A stretch of DNA of 64,000 nt from Pirellulales bacterium (GTDB taxonomy: Bacteria > Planctomycetota > Planctomycetia > Pirellulales > JAEUIK01): the NCBI GenBank assembly GCA_019636335.1, contig JAHBXR010000002.1:248001-312000 (forward strand), read 5' to 3'. Position 1 is the first letter of the stretch; each line of letters starts with the position of its first letter. Under the pieces are notes generated by a model, which did no database searches, was not told where the DNA came from, and was given only the letters and a program-made list of their open reading frames with translations. Positions 62,634 to 64,000 of the stretch are shown one piece after another. The position numbers and the translations under genes are program-made.

Positions 62634-64000
62634 ATGCACACGCGCAAGGCGATGGCTGTTATCTCTGGTTTCGCCGTCGGTCTCCTGCAAGCGATCGGGT
62701 CGGGAGCTTGCGCCGATGACTTTCCGCAGCCGTACAACTCAGAAAAAGCCACGACGGCCCCCATGCCCCCTGAGGAAGTGGTCCGCACGGCGAAGCTGCC
62801 GCCCGGCTTCAAGCTCTCCGTCTTTGCCGCCGAACCGGACGTGCAGAACCCGATTGCCATCACGACCGACGAACGGGGCCGCCTGTGGGTGGCCGAGAAC
62901 TATACCTGGTCGGGGGCGAGCTTTGGCAACTACGACACCTCGTTGAAAGATCGCATCGTCATCCTCGCCGACCGCGATGGCGATGGTCGGCACGACCAAC
63001 GCACCGTGTTCTGGGATCAGGGGCACAAAGTCACCAGCGTCGAAGTGGGCTACGGCGGCGTCTGGGTACTCGCGTTGCCCAACCTGCTGTTCATTCCCGA
63101 CGCCAATCGCGATGACGTGCCCGATGGCCCACCGCGGATCGTGCTCGAGGGGCTCGACGAGCAGGCCGTGGGTCACACGCCGGCGAATGGCTTGAAGTGG
63201 GGACCCGATGGCTGGCTCTACGCGCGGCACGGCATCCAGGCCACGTCGCGCATCGGCGCCCCCGGCACGAGCGACTCACAACGCGTGGCGATCAACACCG
63301 GCGTCTGGCGATACCATCCCACGCGACGCACCGTCGAGACCGTCCTGCACGGCATGACCAATTCCTGGGGCTTCGATTACGACGCACAGGGCGAGATGTA
63401 CGTCATCAATACGGTCATCGGCCATCTGTGGCACCTGGTGCCGGGCTCGCACGTCGAGCGGATGTATGGCATCGATCTCAACCCGCACGTCTACAGCCTG
63501 ATGGCTCAGGCGGCCGATCACGTCCATTGGGATACCGGCGAGAAGTGGAACGACATTCGTCACGGAATCACCGATAAAACCAACGCGGCCGGCGGCGGCC
63601 ATGCTCATATCGGCCTGATGATCTATCAGGGAGACAACTGGCCCGCCGAGTATCGCGGTCGCGTCTATACGCTCAACCTGCACGGGCAACGCATCAACAG
63701 CGATATTCTCGAGCCCGCCGGCGCCGGCTTCACCGCCAAGCATGGGCCCGATCTTTGCTTTATCGCCGATCCCTGGTATCGGGGCATGGATCTCATCACC
63801 GGCGCGGATGGTGGCGTCTTCATCGCCGATTGGTCCGACACGGGCGAGTGCCACGATCACGACGGCGTCCACCGCACGAGTGGCCGCATCTACAAACTTA
63901 CCTACGAGACGCCTCCCGCGCTCGCCGCATTCGATCTCGCGCAACGGACGAATCTTGAACTGTGCGAGCAATTCACCGCGGCCAATGCCTGGTGGCCGCG
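62634..64000 (+). CDS. PVC-type putative membrane-bound dehydrogenase (3'-partial)
   Basis: The frame is open from an ATG at 62634 (an ATG at 62652 is an alternative) to the right edge of the window, so at least 455 residues are visible and the gene is cut. Signal peptide (VISGFAVGLLQAIGSGACA). The N-terminal domain resembles the Pirellula/Verrucomicrobia-type dehydrogenase domain: LPPGFKLSVFAAEPDVQNPIA, DRDGDGRHD, NGLKWGPDGWLYARHG, GADGGVFIADWSDTGECHDHDG and SGRIYKLTY. In these proteins a propeller of this kind is usually followed by HEAT-like repeats and a CxxCH haem site, which would lie beyond the window. Sugar or alcohol oxidation is possible but unproved. Confidence 0.85.
   Translation, partial: MHTRKAMAVISGFAVGLLQAIGSGACADDFPQPYNSEKATTAPMPPEEVVRTAKLPPGFKLSVFAAEPDVQNPIAITTDERGRLWVAENYTWSGASFGNYDTSLKDRIVILADRDGDGRHDQRTVFWDQGHKVTSVEVGYGGVWVLALPNLLFIPDANRDDVPDGPPRIVLEGLDEQAVGHTPANGLKWGPDGWLYARHGIQATSRIGAPGTSDSQRVAINTGVWRYHPTRRTVETVLHGMTNSWGFDYDAQGEMYVINTVIGHLWHLVPGSHVERMYGIDLNPHVYSLMAQAADHVHWDTGEKWNDIRHGITDKTNAAGGGHAHIGLMIYQGDNWPAEYRGRVYTLNLHGQRINSDILEPAGAGFTAKHGPDLCFIADPWYRGMDLITGADGGVFIADWSDTGECHDHDGVHRTSGRIYKLTYETPPALAAFDLAQRTNLELCEQFTAANAWWP

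Noticed and set aside
62581..62640. GGGTCGAACCCC, similar to a tRNA T-arm
   Set aside because: No acceptor, D or anticodon arms can be folded around it.
1..64000. CRISPR arrays, rRNA or tRNA genes, IS elements and prophage
   Set aside because: No direct-repeat/spacer pattern, no tRNA or rRNA core sequences, and no transposase or integrase motifs were seen by eye.

Overview
This window is from a GC-rich bacterial chromosome, almost certainly a planctomycete of the Pirellulales type. That call rests on marker families found mostly in this phylum: DUF1559 prepilin-like proteins with the H-X9-DG motif, DUF1501 proteins, PSCyt1/DUF1549 (PSCyt2)/DUF1553 (PSD1) c-type cytochrome proteins, PQQ-like beta-propellers, a PVC-type dehydrogenase, PEP-CTERM proteins, an LEPR-XLL-like N-terminus, and an ECF sigma factor beside a large Ser/Thr kinase. 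No rRNA, tRNA, CRISPR, phage or insertion sequence was recognised.

Layout. 1-4205: a tightly overlapping type II secretion/pseudopilin operon (two GspF-type membrane proteins, three small pilin-like proteins, one DUF1559 protein). 4258-8161: a divergent ECF sigma factor and a receptor-like Ser/Thr kinase. 8223-12966: two divergent secreted repeat proteins, one PEP-CTERM type and one ELWxxDGT/RTX type with a frameshift in a G tract. 13034-18269: a PhoPQ-related hydrolase, an RND/MMPL exporter and a Tat-exported sugar isomerase-like protein. 18572-21129: small conserved proteins, a four-helix membrane protein and a CCA-adding-type nucleotidyltransferase. 21293-28068: addB-addA recombination helicase-nuclease pair. 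28319-29569: a stand-alone DUF1559 gene with a clear promoter, ribosome binding site and terminator. 29902-33989: a DUF1549/DUF1553, DUF1501 and WD40 operon. 34063-40000: a PQQ-like propeller, an FHA-GAF-sigma54 regulator, a methyltransferase and an FAD monooxygenase. 39979-44193: an alpha-glucuronidase-like protein and a PhoD phosphatase. 44309-50568: a redoxin/cytochrome/copper monooxygenase fusion and a second DUF1501 plus PSCyt1/PSD1 pair. 50569-51203: a gene-free stretch with a consensus sigma54 promoter. 51204-55604: a serine hydrolase, a PEP-CTERM protein, an acyltransferase and a beta-propeller. 55627-57335: two tandem RlaP-type nucleotidyltransferases. 57567-64000: a dehydrogenase, an AIM24 protein, a third DUF1501 protein, a zinc-ribbon protein, a second PQQ-like propeller and the start of a PVC-type dehydrogenase.

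Most genes encode exported proteins with Sec or Tat signals, consistent with a periplasm-rich cell degrading complex organic matter. The points most worth a second look are the sigma54 promoter and upstream palindrome with no obvious gene, the paired RlaP genes, the G-tract frameshift, the 17-bp inverted repeat at 39795-39839 and the signal-peptide-only micro-ORF at 44210. All family assignments were made by eye from motifs; no database search was run.
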